From Perognathus longimembris pacificus (taxonomy: Eukaryota > Chordata > Mammalia > Rodentia > Heteromyidae): DNA of 64,000 nucleotides. The position numbers and the translations under genes were made by a program. Position 1 is the first letter of the stretch. Every line of letters starts with the position of its first letter. A model generated the notes under the pieces. It was given only the letters and a program-made list of their open reading frames with translations, made no database searches and was not told the DNA's origin. This document shows positions 1 to 12,100 of this stretch, in pieces. Location: the NCBI RefSeq assembly GCF_023159225.1, contig NC_063161.1, positions 72,940,767 through 73,004,766 on the forward strand. Reading direction: 5' to 3'.

Positions 1-60
1 GAACCTTCCAGAAGGCTCTGCCTGCCTTGGCCTCAGGAGCCCCTCTGTCTCTGCCTGCAG

Positions 61-121
61 GAAGGTGGAGGACCTACAGTTCCGTGTGGAGGAAGAGTCT
101 ATCACCAAGGGGGACCTGGAG
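61..121 (+). CDS. CLIP2: CLIP2 internal exon (KVEDLQF...GDLE)
   Basis: The acceptor is ctgcctgcag ending at 60 and the donor is gtaacc at 122. The first base completes a codon from the upstream exon; the other 60 nt encode [20 protein letters not shown]. The exon ends between codons. The 2.6-kb intron after it holds a degenerate minus-strand SINE (about 515-790), clear SINEs at 811-1384, an ID-like fragment at 1485-1575, B1-like pieces at 1831-2000, unremarkable GC-rich DNA at 2001-2660 and a CT-rich tract up to the next acceptor. Confidence 0.95.
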
Positions 122-3100
122 GTAACCGCTGCCCCGTCCCCAGGACTGGGGGCTCTGGGAGGTCAGAGGTCATGAGCAGTCCTGGGGTCAGAGGGGGGAT
201 TGGCTCTGTCCTGACTCTGGCCAGAGTGGGCGGCTGGAAATGGGGTGTGGGGTGGGTGACCTCAGGGTGGCTGGGGGCGTCCACAATGAGCACATGGTGC
301 CCAGGCTCTGTCAGGACCTTGTACTGCTTCACCGTACCCTCCTAGGGTGATGGAGCCTTTCCAGCGGGTACCCTGCCATCCTTCCTCTCTCTTCCACCCC
401 AGATCCGCAACCCGTGCCCCAAAGTGCCTGAGCGCCAGCTCCCCAAAACCCAGTCTCAGAGATGCCCAGCCCCTGCACACCTCTCAGTCCCCAGGTTCTG
501 GGATGCCCAAAGCCTTTCTTTGCTTGGCAGTGCTTGGGGTTTGAACTGAAGCTTGCTAAGGTGGTGCTCTACTGCTTGAGCCATGCCTCCAGCCCCCTTT
601 TGTTGTGGTTATTTTCAGGTAGGGTTTCCATTTATACCTGGGCCAGCCTGGCCTGCAGCCCTGCTGTGCCCCTGGTATGGCTGAGGCTGGCAGGCTTCTG
701 CCCTGTGCCTAGCATTGTACCTCTGTGGCAGGGACAACAGGCTTGTACCCCCATGCCCAATCATCGGGTGGGAAGGAGCCATGTGAACTTCTATGCACAG
801 GCTAGGTAAAAGCTTTTTTTGCTTGTTTGTTTAGTCCTGGGGCTTGAACTCAGGGCTTGGCTCCATCCCTGAACTCTTTCGCTCAAGTCTAGCGCTCTAC
901 CACTTTGAGCCACAGCACCACTTGTGATTTTCTTGTGGTTAATTAGAGATAGGAGTCTTATGGACTTTCCTGCCCAGGGCTGTCTTTGAACCTTGATCCT
1001 CAGATCTCTGCCTCCTAAGTAGCTAGGATGACAGGTGTGAGCCACTGGCACCCAGCACCAAAGCTTTTTTTTGTTGTTGTTGTTTGTTTGTTTTTTGCCA
1101 GTCCTGGGGCTTGAACTCAGGGCCTGAGCACTGTCCCTGGCTTCTTTTTGCTCAAGGCGAGCACTCTACCACTTGAGCCACAGCGCCACTTCTGGTTTTT
1201 TCTATATATGTGGTGCTGAGGAATCGAACTCAGGGCTTCATGTGTGCGAGGCAAGCACTTTATCGCTAAGCCGCACTCCCAGCCCGGCTTTTCTGAGATA
1301 CAGTTTCCTATGTAGCCCAGTCTGTCCTCCTGCCTCAGCCTCCAGAATGCTGGGACTACAGGTGTGTGTCAATGTGCTCAGCCTGGGCTCAACTATCTTT
1401 AGAGAACTTAGCTGGCTACCTGCTGGCTGAGGCCTGAGGAGATCATAGGGAGTGAAGTCTCCTTTAGGAGTATGGGGGGGGGGGGTTGGGGGTGTGGCTC
1501 AGCTGACAAAGTACCAGTCAGTGAGTGAAAGCATCGGGTCCTGAGTTTGAATCAGACCTAAAAAAATAAAAAGTACTTTGGACCCCTTCGCTCAGGAGTG
1601 GGTGAGGAGAGACATGGGCTATGAGGTGTGGACCAGGAGATATGGGCACATAGCCTGGAGCTGGGAAATGGGGTACCTCTCCCCCACCCCAGGAGTCTCC
1701 CCTCTCTGAGGCTGGGGGGGAGGGCTCCCTCTTCTGGATGGCTTGCTCTCATCTCCTTGGGATTTGCTTGTCCCGTTGTGAAGGGGTTTTGGTGTGGTCA
1801 GCAAAGTTGAAGGAAGACAAACCTAGACAAACCATGTGCAGTGGCTTACACCTGTAATCCCAGCTACTGACTGCCCAGTGCGAGATCCGGTGGACTAAGG
1901 TCTGAGGCTAGCCTGGGCGAAAAGCTAGTGAGATGTAGAACTCACTATCCTCCCAAGTGCAGCGATTACTGGCGTGTGCGGCCACGCCCGCCTCTCCCTG
2001 TGCTGTCAGTCATTTCTAGAGCACTGGCACGAGCTCATTGTGTGAGGAAGGCCGTGTCCCTCTGGCTGGGCTGCAGGGGTTCTGTGAGGCCCCCACGAGC
2101 TGCTTGCTGGAGCCTTTCTCTTCAGATGCGCCATACTGCGCTGTGCGGTCTCCATCCCGCCTCCCCGAGACAGGCCGCCCTCGCCCACCCGCCACCCTGG
2201 GGGCCATCCCAGGAGACCCAAATGCCAGGCGCGCCAGCCCAAGAATGCATGGCTTTGTTGGCCTGGCATGGTGTTGGGAGCTGGGGACAAAGTGGCGTTG
2301 TGCTCCTGTGGCAGAGGCCCGGGGGTGGGGTGGGGGGTGGGCGGGGACGGTGAGGGAGCCCGGCTCTGCCACAGCCCAGCCCGGGGAGTCCAGATGGCGT
2401 GGGTAGAAATGCTCACAACTTCCCTGGGGTGCCAAGAATCCTGGGGCCCCACATGCAGGACCCTACACCCCAGAGCAGGCCCGGGCCGAGGGAAGAAAGG
2501 GCTGGGGGCCTCCAGGGAGAGGTGCATGGCCCCCGCCTGACACCCCAGGCGGTGCTGAGTCTGTGTGTGTAGAGCGGGCACTGCCTGCTCCCCCGCGCCT
2601 CTCCCCAGCCACTCTCCCTCCTCTGCTACCTGCGCTGTCAGCTCCTGGACGATGACGCCTCCTCTCTCTCCTCTCTCTCTTTCTCCCTGGCTTCCTCTCC
2701 CCTCCCTTTCTCCCGTGCCTTCCCCCGTGTCCGTCCCCCCACCCCGGGTGGAGCCAGACCCAGACCCAGCTGGAGCACGCCCGCATTGGGGAGCTGGAGC
2801 AGAGCCTGCTACTGGAGAAGGCGCAGGCCGAGCGGCTGCTCAGGGAGTTAGCGGATCACAGGGTAACGCGCCCCCTGCCCCCTGCACTCTGCCTCGCCTG
2901 CTCTAACAGCATCCTGTTCTCTGGAGGAAGCAGAGATGGGGGCGTCGGCTGATGGGGGCCTGTAACCCCCACTCCTGTGACACACCTCATCTGCAGGACA
3001 GGGCTTTGCCACGTTTACACGGGCCCTGGGAGCCCCGGAAGGCTCCACATGGCGTGGGGTGCTGTGAGTTTCGAGGCGTGGCCTGTGTCCCCACGGTCAT

Positions 3101-6100
3101 GCACACATGCAGAGGCAGTGTGTTACTTGTGCAGGTGTCCACAGGCGCATGCATCCTCCCAACAGCCGGGCTTGGCAGCCGTGTGCACGAGGCTGCGTGC
3201 AGGACCCTTCCCGTCTCCATCCGTGCAGTGGCAGCGTACATGCCTGTAATTCCAGCGTGGGGAGGCTGAAGCAGGAAGTGGAGGCCGGCCCGGGTTATAT
3301 ATTGAGAGCCTGTCTCAAAACTTAAAGGTGGACTGGGAAGGTAGCCTAGTGGCAGAGTACTTGCCTAGCATGCATGAAGCCCTGGGTTCGATTCCTCAGC
3401 ACCACATATATAGAAAAAGCCAGAAGTGGCACTGTGGCTCAAGTGGCAGAGTGCTAGCCTTGAGCAAAAAGAAGCCAGGGACAGCGCTCAGGCCCTGAGT
3501 TCAAGCCCCAGGATTGGCAAAAACAGAAAGCAACTTTAAAAGGCCTTGAAGCTGTAGCCAGGTGGTAGATTGGTGTAGCATGCACTGGCCTTGGGTTCTG
3601 TGGCCAGCTTGTAGGTGTGCATGCACATGTATGCAAATACATGCAAATGGTGGGTGAGTTGCTTGTCTGGCTAGAAGATCCCAAGTTCATTCCTCATGCC
3701 AGAGAGGGAGAGGAACTTCTAAAGACATTATTTCCAGGTCTGTGACCTCTGACACGGTCAGGGGCTTTGGGAGGATAGAGACCCCAACAAGTCTGTTTTA
3801 CTAGAGGCCTGAAATGTGCCCCCTTGGCTGCCCCTTCTGCCTGCCCCTTGGGGTGTCCACCATTCGCATGGGGCCCCCAGAGCAAGAGGATGGCAGAGCC
3901 ACTCTGAACTCTGCCTACTGGAACTAACATTAGCTTGGCTGGGCGAGGTGGTGCACACCTGTAGCCCCAGTCACTCAGGAGATGGTAGGAGAACCACAGT
4001 CCTGTGCCAGCCCCAGTTTTAAATTTAAAAAAGTCTAAGATCCTATCTGTAATCCAAAAAAGCAGATATGGATGGGGTCTCGGCTCAAGCAGTAGAGTAC
4101 CCACCTTGACAGCACAGACCTTTCTCAGACACAAGATGATGGCTTCTCTTGCCCACATGTGGCTCCCTCATTATTGGGGTGCAGCCAGGAGGGAGGGGTG
4201 CCTTTTCCCTGGTGTGAACTGATGTGTGTCCCACTCAGCCTCCAGCCAGCCACTGACCATGCTAAGGCTCAAGCTGAGGCTTGAACTCTGGGCCTGGGTG
4301 CTGTCCCTCTGCTTTTCTCTTGAAGGTGGTGCTCTGCCACTGATGCCACAGCTCCATTTCTGGCTTTTTGGTGGTCAGCTGGAGATGGGCGTCTCACCGA
4401 TGTTTTCTGCTGGGCTGGCTGAGTCTCGGTCCTCAGGTCTCAGCCTCCTGAGTACCTGGGATGACAGGCTGAGCCCTGGCACCCGGCCTGACTCCCACTC
4501 TTCCTCTGCCAACAGCTGACCACGGTGGCTGAGAAGTCTCGGGTCCTGCAGCTGGAGGAGGAGCTGACCCTGCGGCGCGGTGAGATCCAAGAGCTACAGC
4601 AGTGCCTGCTGCAGTCGGGGCCGCTGCCCGCGGACCACCCCGAGGCGGCCGAAGCGCTGCGGCTGCGAGAGCGGCTGCTGTCCAGCGCAGAGCAGCTGCA
4701 GGAGAGCGGCACGCTCCGGGACAAGTACGAGGAGGCTCTGAAGGCCTACCAGGCCGAGGCGGACAAGCTGCGGGCGGCCAACGAGAAGTATGCGCAGGAG
4801 GTAGCTGACCTGAAGGCCAAAGTGCGGCAGGCCACGCACGAGAACATGGGCCTCATGGACAACTGGAAGTCCAGGCTGGACTCGCTGGCCTCAGACCACC
4901 AGAAGTCCCTGGAGGGGCTCAAGGCCACGCTGAGCTCGGGCCCTGGAGCCCAGCAGAAGGAGATCGGGGAGCTGAAGGCGGTGATAGAGGGCATCAAGAT
5001 GGAGCACCAGCTGGAGCTGGGCAACCTGAGAGCCAAGCAGGACCTGGAGACGGCCATGCATGCCAAGGAGAAGGAGGGCCTGCAGCAGAAGCTGCAGGAG
5101 GCCCAGGACGAGCTGGCCGGCCTGGAGCAACAGTGGCAGGCCCAGCTGGAGGCCCAAGCCACCCAGCACCGGCAGGAGCTGCAGGAGGCCCAGGACCAGT
5201 GCCGGGACGCCCAGCTCCGGGCGCAGGAGCTAGAGGGTCTGGACGTGGAGTACCGTGGCCAGGCGCAGGCCATTGAGTTCCTCAAGCAGCAGATTGCCCT
5301 GGCTGAGAAGAAAATGCTAGACTTTGAGCTGCTGCAGCGGGCCGAAGCCCAGAGCAAGGCGGAGGCCGAGACTCTGCGGGAGAAGCTCCTGGTGGCCGAG
5401 AACAGACTCCAGGCGCTTGAGTCCCTGTGCTCAGCTCAGCACAGCCATGTAGGCAGCACTGCGGGCCAGCTGGGCAGGGTGCGGGCGGGCCGGGCCTCAG
5501 TGTGGCAGCCCAGGTCCTCCTAGGTGCGCCGAGGGGTCTGGGGTGCATCCCTGGCCTGGCAGGCACCACCTCCCCCCACCCCCCAGCAAAGCAAGAGAAA
5601 AGGAAAAATGCAGTCTGTCCAGCACAGTGGTGGATGCCTATAGTCCAGACTTCTGGGGAGGTGGAGATCTGGGGATTGCAACGGGAGGCCAGTTCAGGCA
5701 TGAAAGTGTATGAGAAGCCAGGCGTGGCCTGTGGCTCACGCCTGTGAGCCTGGCTACTCACAAGGCTGAGATCTGAGGGTCACAGTTCAAAGCCAGTATG
5801 GGAAAGGAGTCCATGAAAGATTCGAGAATCTTTTATGCAACCACCTGAAAACCAGAAGTGGCACTGTGGCTCTAAGTGGGAGAGTGCTAGCCTTGAGCCA
5901 TAGAGCTCAGAGATAGTGCCCAGGCCCTGAGTTCAAGCCCCTCGACTGACAAAAACAAAAAGTGCTTGAGAGTCCATCGTAACCAGTGGCCAGGCATGGT
6001 GAGGCTGGTCTGCTGCCCCAGCCTCAGGCAGCGCAAGGAGGGGGATTGCATCATGGGCGTAAAGCAGCAAAGGGGGCTGGAGGCTTGGCTCAAGCAGTAG

Positions 6101-9100
6101 GGGTGTGGTTCAGGTGACAGGCATGCCTCCAGTTGTGGATCTAGCAGAGGCTGGCCTGGGTTCAGTCCCTGTAATCTCTCTGTCCCCAGATGCTTCCAGT
6201 CAGGACAGTGGCAGGCTGGGGGTGTGCCCCGTGGTGGAGCCCTTGCATGGCAGAAAGGGTCCCTGGATTGCACCCCTGCGGCTACCCTCAGAGAAGGACC
6301 ACGTGACTTTACTTGGTCCCCACAGAGCAGACACGTGACATGTGGCGGGAACCTGCCTGCCTGGGTCCCCATCTGCAACCCATGTGCTGGCCCAGGGGCC
6401 AGGACATCCGGCCCCTGCCAGCCCCATGTGGCCAGCGCCCGCCCCCAGAGCCAGGGCTCCGGGCGCTCTGCAGGATGCCTGGCCCCCTAGAAGCCAGCCC
6501 CACCCCAGGATTGAGGAGAACATGGTCTCTGGTTGAGACCCATGTTGCCCCAGGATGGCGTGGCCTGCCCTGGTGCCCCATGGCAGGGTGTCCAGTCCCA
6601 CGGCCTGCAGGGCCAGTGAAGATGCCAGGATGGCAGAGCCCCATGGGGAGGCGCGGGTGGCCAGTGATGTGCCTGGCCAGCCCTTGAGAGCCCCCCACCC
6701 AGGGCAGCACTGTGCTGTGGAGGGCTGCAGCTGGGGGTGGGGGGGCTGTTTGGGGAGTCTTGCCCATGTCCGGCCCCAGAGTGTCCACAGTGGGCCCTGC
6801 TCCCCTGGGCCGGGCTGAAGGAGGCAGCCCGGCCAGCTGTGGGGAACGGCCTAATGGCTGCTCAGGGCAGGTGGATTGGAACCCCAGTCCCAGGACCTTG
6901 ATGCCCTTGGCTGGGGAGGTGTGCAGAGCTTGAGCACAGAGGCCTGGGGCTGACCCCATCCCTCGGCACATGAAGGGGCCCCACGCAGCCCCTGGGGTCA
7001 GATATATGGAAAAGACAAACTGAAACAGGGCTTGGGATGGGTGAGCAGGAATGTAGGCCGGTAGGGCGGGCGCTTGGCTCTGCCGGCCCCACCACCAGGC
7101 TGCACCCCTCGTGGGCTCTGTGGGCAGTGGTGAGAGCCGCCAGGTGTCTGTCTGCAGCCTTGGACTTGTTTACCAGGCCCTTTTGGGTGTGTGCCTGCAC
7201 TGATGCTTGAACTCAGGGCCTGAGTTCTGTCTGGTAGCTTTTTTACTCAAGGCTGGTGCTCTACCACATCAGCCACGGCTCCACTTCCGGCTTATTGCTG
7301 GTTAATTGGACATGAGTCTCATGGACTTCCTGTCTAGGCTGGCTTTGAACCTCAGTCCTCAGAGCTCAGTCTCCTGAGTAGCTAAGATTGCACGCATGAG
7401 CTACCAGCTCCCAACTGCCAATTCTTTACAATTTTAAACAGGTCCTACTAGGTAGCCCAGGCTGGCCTTGAATTCCAGATCTTCCTTCCTCAGCCTCCTG
7501 AGAGCAGGGATTACAGGCATACACCATTATACCTGGCTCAACTTTTTTTAATTAGTGTTTTTGTTTTGCTAGTCCTGGGGCTTGAACTCAGGGCCTGGGC
7601 ACTGTCCCTGAGCTTCTTTTGCTCAAGGCTAGTACTCTACCACTTGAGCCACAGCGCCAGCCTTTTCTGTTTATGTGGTACTAAGGAATTGAACCCAGGG
7701 CTTCATGCATGCTAGGCAAACACTATACTGCTAAGCCACTTTCCCAGCCCCCAAATTATTGTATTTTTGAAGTATTGACATTGGAACTCAAGGTTTCCAG
7801 CTCACTTGGCCTGTTCATTTGGCTGGTGCTCTACCACTTGGACCATACCTCCAGCCCGGCTTTTTTCTGGGTAATTGGAGTCTCTCAGACTCTTCTGCCC
7901 TGGGCTGGCTTTGAACCTTGATCCTCTAGGTCTCATCCTCCTGAGTAGCTAAGATTTCAGGTGTGAGCCGCAGTATCTGTCATAACTTGAAGGGGAAGGG
8001 GTAGGGGTGTTCGTGCAGGAGTGGCTTGTGGAGGTGGAGCTGGGGGGCCACTCCTTTCGTGTGGGGGGACCGCACTGGGCACATGGGTGGCTCCAGGCAC
8101 TGCACCACGGCCCTCATGCAGGACAAGGTGTGCGGCACCAGCGGGCTGGGCAGCAGACAGGAGTCTGCTTACTGGTCATTTCTTTCAGGTGATCGAGGCC
8201 AACGACATTTCGGAGAAGAAACTGAGCATGAAGGAGATGGTGGAGGGTGAGTGGCAGGGGCACGGGGGACGGCGGGGGTGCGGGGGAGTCCTTTGCCACC
8301 GCCAGCTCCCGCCAGCCAGGGCCCCAGCTCAGGAGCCCAGAGGGAGGCAGGATCTTCTTCCCGTCTTTAGGGGAAAGAGGAAGGCCTGAGTGCACAATCC
8401 ACGGGGGCCTGGAGCTCCTGCCCGACAGGCTCGGCCACGTGTGGTTGTCCCTTTGTGAAGACCTACCCTTGCCTTTTTTTGGACATTGGGCTCTGAACTC
8501 AGGGCCTTGCCCCTGTGCTCCCAGCGTTTTGCTCTAGCTGTTCTTGAGATGAGGGTCTTGATTCTTGCCCCAGTGATCTGGACTGCAATCCTCCTTGCTT
8601 ACACTTCCTCACATACCTGGAATGACAGGTGTGCCCCACCATACTAGCATGTAGGTTGAAATGGGGTACTGAGGCTGGCCTCGATCCCCAGATCTCAGCT
8701 TCCTGAGTGGCTAGAATTACAAGTGTGAGCCATTGGTGCCTGGCCCTCCTTTGCTTTCTAAAAATTGCTTTGGCTCTGGGCACCAGTGGCTTACTTGTAA
8801 TCGAGCTCAGGCAAAGATTTCATCTTCAAAACACCCAGCAAAAAGAAGGGCTGGAGCTGTTGCTCAAGTTGTAGAGCACCAGCCTTGAGAACAAAGAAAA
8901 CTAGGAGATGGTGCCCCACCCCCAACTTCAAACCTGAGTACTAGCCAACAACACCAAATTAAAATCTGGTTGGTACTTTATTTATTGTTATCTCACATTA
9001 CATATGGAAATTAACCAGAAGCTGGGCATGGAAGTGTACACCTACAATCCCAGCACTCAAGAGGTAAGGTAGGACAATAGAGTTCTAGACCAGCCGGGGC

Positions 9101-12100
9101 TACGTTGTTAGACTTTGAGTGAAGAGAAGAAACTGAACAGGAGGGGAGCCCAGCCTGTCCTTATGCCTGGTGGCGGTTAAGACATAGGAATGGCTGGCAT
9201 GTGGTCCCACTGTGCCCTGGCCAGTACATGGGGCATTTCACGGCAGAGGGTGAGGAGGGGCTGGCCCCCCAGAGGCCCCATGCAGCCTCCCCGAGCACAG
9301 CCGGCCTCTCTTCTGCCCTTAGACCTGCAGGACAAGCTGCACAAGAGGGACAAGGAAGTGATGGCATTGACATCTCAGGCTGAGACGCTCGGGGCCCAAG
9401 TAAGTGGTAAGTCTCCACCCCACGGCCCCACGGGTGCCCGGCTCCCTGTCCCTCGCTTTGCTGTGTTGGATTTTTTTCTTTTTCTTTTTGAAGACAAGAG
9501 TCTCTCTGTGTGACACAAGCAGGCCTGGAATTTACGATTCTTCTGCCCCAGCCTCCCGAGTGCTGGGATTACAAGTGTGTGCTATCACACTCTTTGAGAA
9601 GCAACCTGGATTGGTCCACCCGCCCAGGACCTACACCCGGGCAATAGCAAGGGCTATTCTCCCAGCTCTGAGTTCAGGTCTCTGTTCCTGGAGCCCCGTC
9701 TAGCTCCAGTGGCGTGAGGTGGTTGATCTTTACCCCATTCTCAGGAGTGACACCAAGGCCGCCTGCCCTGGCAGAAGTGGAGGCTACAGCCGGCCCAGAG
9801 CCGATCAGAGAGAGAGGTGCCAGGGAGCCAGGGGTCTGGGATTGGCAACTTCAGAAAAACTGGACTTAGCCAGGTGCCAGTGGCTCACACCTGTAATCCC
9901 AGCTACTTAGGAGGCTGAAATATGAGGATTGAGGTTCAAAGACATCATGGGCAGGAAAGTCCATGAGACTTTTATCTCTAACCACCAAGAAAGCTGAAGT
10001 GGAGCTGTGGCTCAAGTGGTAGAACACCAGCCTTGAGCTAAAAAAGCTAAGGGACAGCACCCAGGCCCTGAGTTCAAGAACTACCACAAAAGATGAGGGA
10101 GGGGAGTCCTTGTCATCCTCTGAATGTTGGGCCACATTCTTGTGGGGAGTCCCCACCCCCACCGCTGCCCCTCACCCCCAGGCCACAGCTCCCCCTCATC
10201 TGATCACCACCTGTCTGCCATGTCCTGGGGAAGCAGGCCGTCCTCCTCACCCCTGGGTCTGGGCGCTGGCTTTGGGGTTTGGTCTGCTCTGTGAGGCCTG
10301 CAGGCCACGTGTGCCTGTGTCTGACTGCCCTGAACCCCAGTGCCCTGCGGGGAGCCCGGTCCCCTGAGGGCTCAACCCCCTTTCCCTATGGCCGCGGGCA
10401 GCGCTGGAGGCCAAGTGCAAGGCTGCAGAAAAGAGAACGGAGGCGCTGCTGAAGGAGAAGCGGCGTGTGGAGGCCGAGCTGGACGCTGCGGCCCGCAGGA
10501 CCCACGACGGCTCAGGCCAGCTGGTCACGCTCAGCCGGGAGCTGCTGCGGAAGGAGCGGTGAGCAGAGCCTGGCCGGCCCCGCCCCAGAGTCCCTCACAC
10601 ACCAGACTGGGACCGCCATCCTCACAGCTCGCCTGAGCTGAGCCACTGGGCCAGCTCTGCTTTCTCAAAGCGAGCTTTAAAGGGGTGTGTGGTGGTGCAG
10701 GGGTACAGTCCAGCTCTGTGAGAGCCAAACAAACAAGCCAGGCATAGTGGCTTCCTTCTGTCTTCTCCACTTGAGAAGCGGATCACAGTGTGAGCCTCTA
10801 CACAGCACGCGAAAGCCAAGGGGCTGCGTGGGGCGGGCTCCGGGGAGAAAGGCAAGCCTGTGAGCCCAGTGCTGCCCATGTCCTTATGACTGCCTCAGGC
10901 ACAGAGGCCACATGACCCCTGCCCCGTGTGGATGCTCCTGCTCTGGGCATTTGACACCCTTCCTGTGCTCCCAGGAGTCTGAATGAGCTTCGGGTGCTGC
11001 TCCTGGAGGCCAATCGCCATTCACCAGGCCCTGAGCGGGACCTCAGCCGCGAGGTGCACAAGGCCGAGTGGCGGATCAAGGAGCAGAAACTGAAGGAGGA
11101 CATCCGGGGCCTGCGAGAAGAGCTCATGGGGCTGGTACGAGGCGGATGGGGGAGGCAAGGCAGGGGCTGTGGCAGGTGGAGGGAGGGACCATGGAGGGCC
11201 TGCGGGGGAGGGGATCAGCTGTGCCCCACCGGGGAGTCCACCTGGGAGTCCACTGGCTCCTCCAGCCCCTGCTTCCTTTCCCAGTCTTGTTTTGTTTCTG
11301 CTTTGGTTTTATACCAGTTCTGAGACTTGAACTCAGAGACAGGGCATTTCCCTTAGCATTGTCATACAAGCTGGCGCGCCATGTGAGCCACAGCTCAGCT
11401 TCTGACTTTGGGTGGTTCGTTGGAGATGGGAGCCTCATGGACTTTCCGGCTTGGGCCGGGTTTTGAACCATGATCCTCATTAATTGTGCTGCCTTCTGTA
11501 GCAGGAGCAAGGTTAGGCCAGGCTGGGTGGCTCCACCCATGCCGGGCCTGCTGGTGACTTCTGGCCTTCCCATCCACGCCTTGCAGTCCTGTGGCTATGT
11601 GACACAGGAGACCAGGCCTGGCACCAGGTACCAGGGTGCTGCGTGCATGGTCCCCTGGCTGTCCACCAGCCAGGTGGCATGGGCTGTGCCCAGCTTGCAC
11701 GTGGTCTGGGCCAGGGCGGCCGAGGTCCCTGGTGAGCTCAGGCCAGGGGCCGGGCAGGGCCATCTCTGGGCGCTTGGTGGCCTGTGCCGTGGGGCATGGG
11801 AACCTCAGGGGCTTCTTGCAAGGGGCCCAACCGGCGGCGGTGCTGACCCCTGACCCCGCACAGGACAAGGACCGGGGCCTGGCAGAGCAGAGGCGCTTCT
11901 CCCTCATCGACCCCACGTCGGCGCCCGAGCTGCTGCGCCTGCAGCACCAGCTGCTGAGCACCGAGGACGCGCTGCGCGAGGCCCTGGAGCTCACGCGCCA
12001 GGTGGACAAGCTTGTGGAGGCCATGCGGGGTCCTGACAGGGCCCAGGTGAGTGGGAGGGCCCGGCGGTGGGGGGTCTAGGTAGGACAGGCTGCCCAGTCT

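Noticed and set aside
4375..5357. Minus-strand frames of 90-200 codons opposite the large CLIP2 exon
   Set aside because: Mirror frames of a GC-rich coiled-coil exon, with Ser/Cys/Leu-rich translations that lack any family resemblance.
9400..9405. First of two GTAAGT donors as the true CLIP2 exon end
   Set aside because: Its use shifts the frame. The second donor at 9407 restores QVSALEAKC as in human CLIP2.
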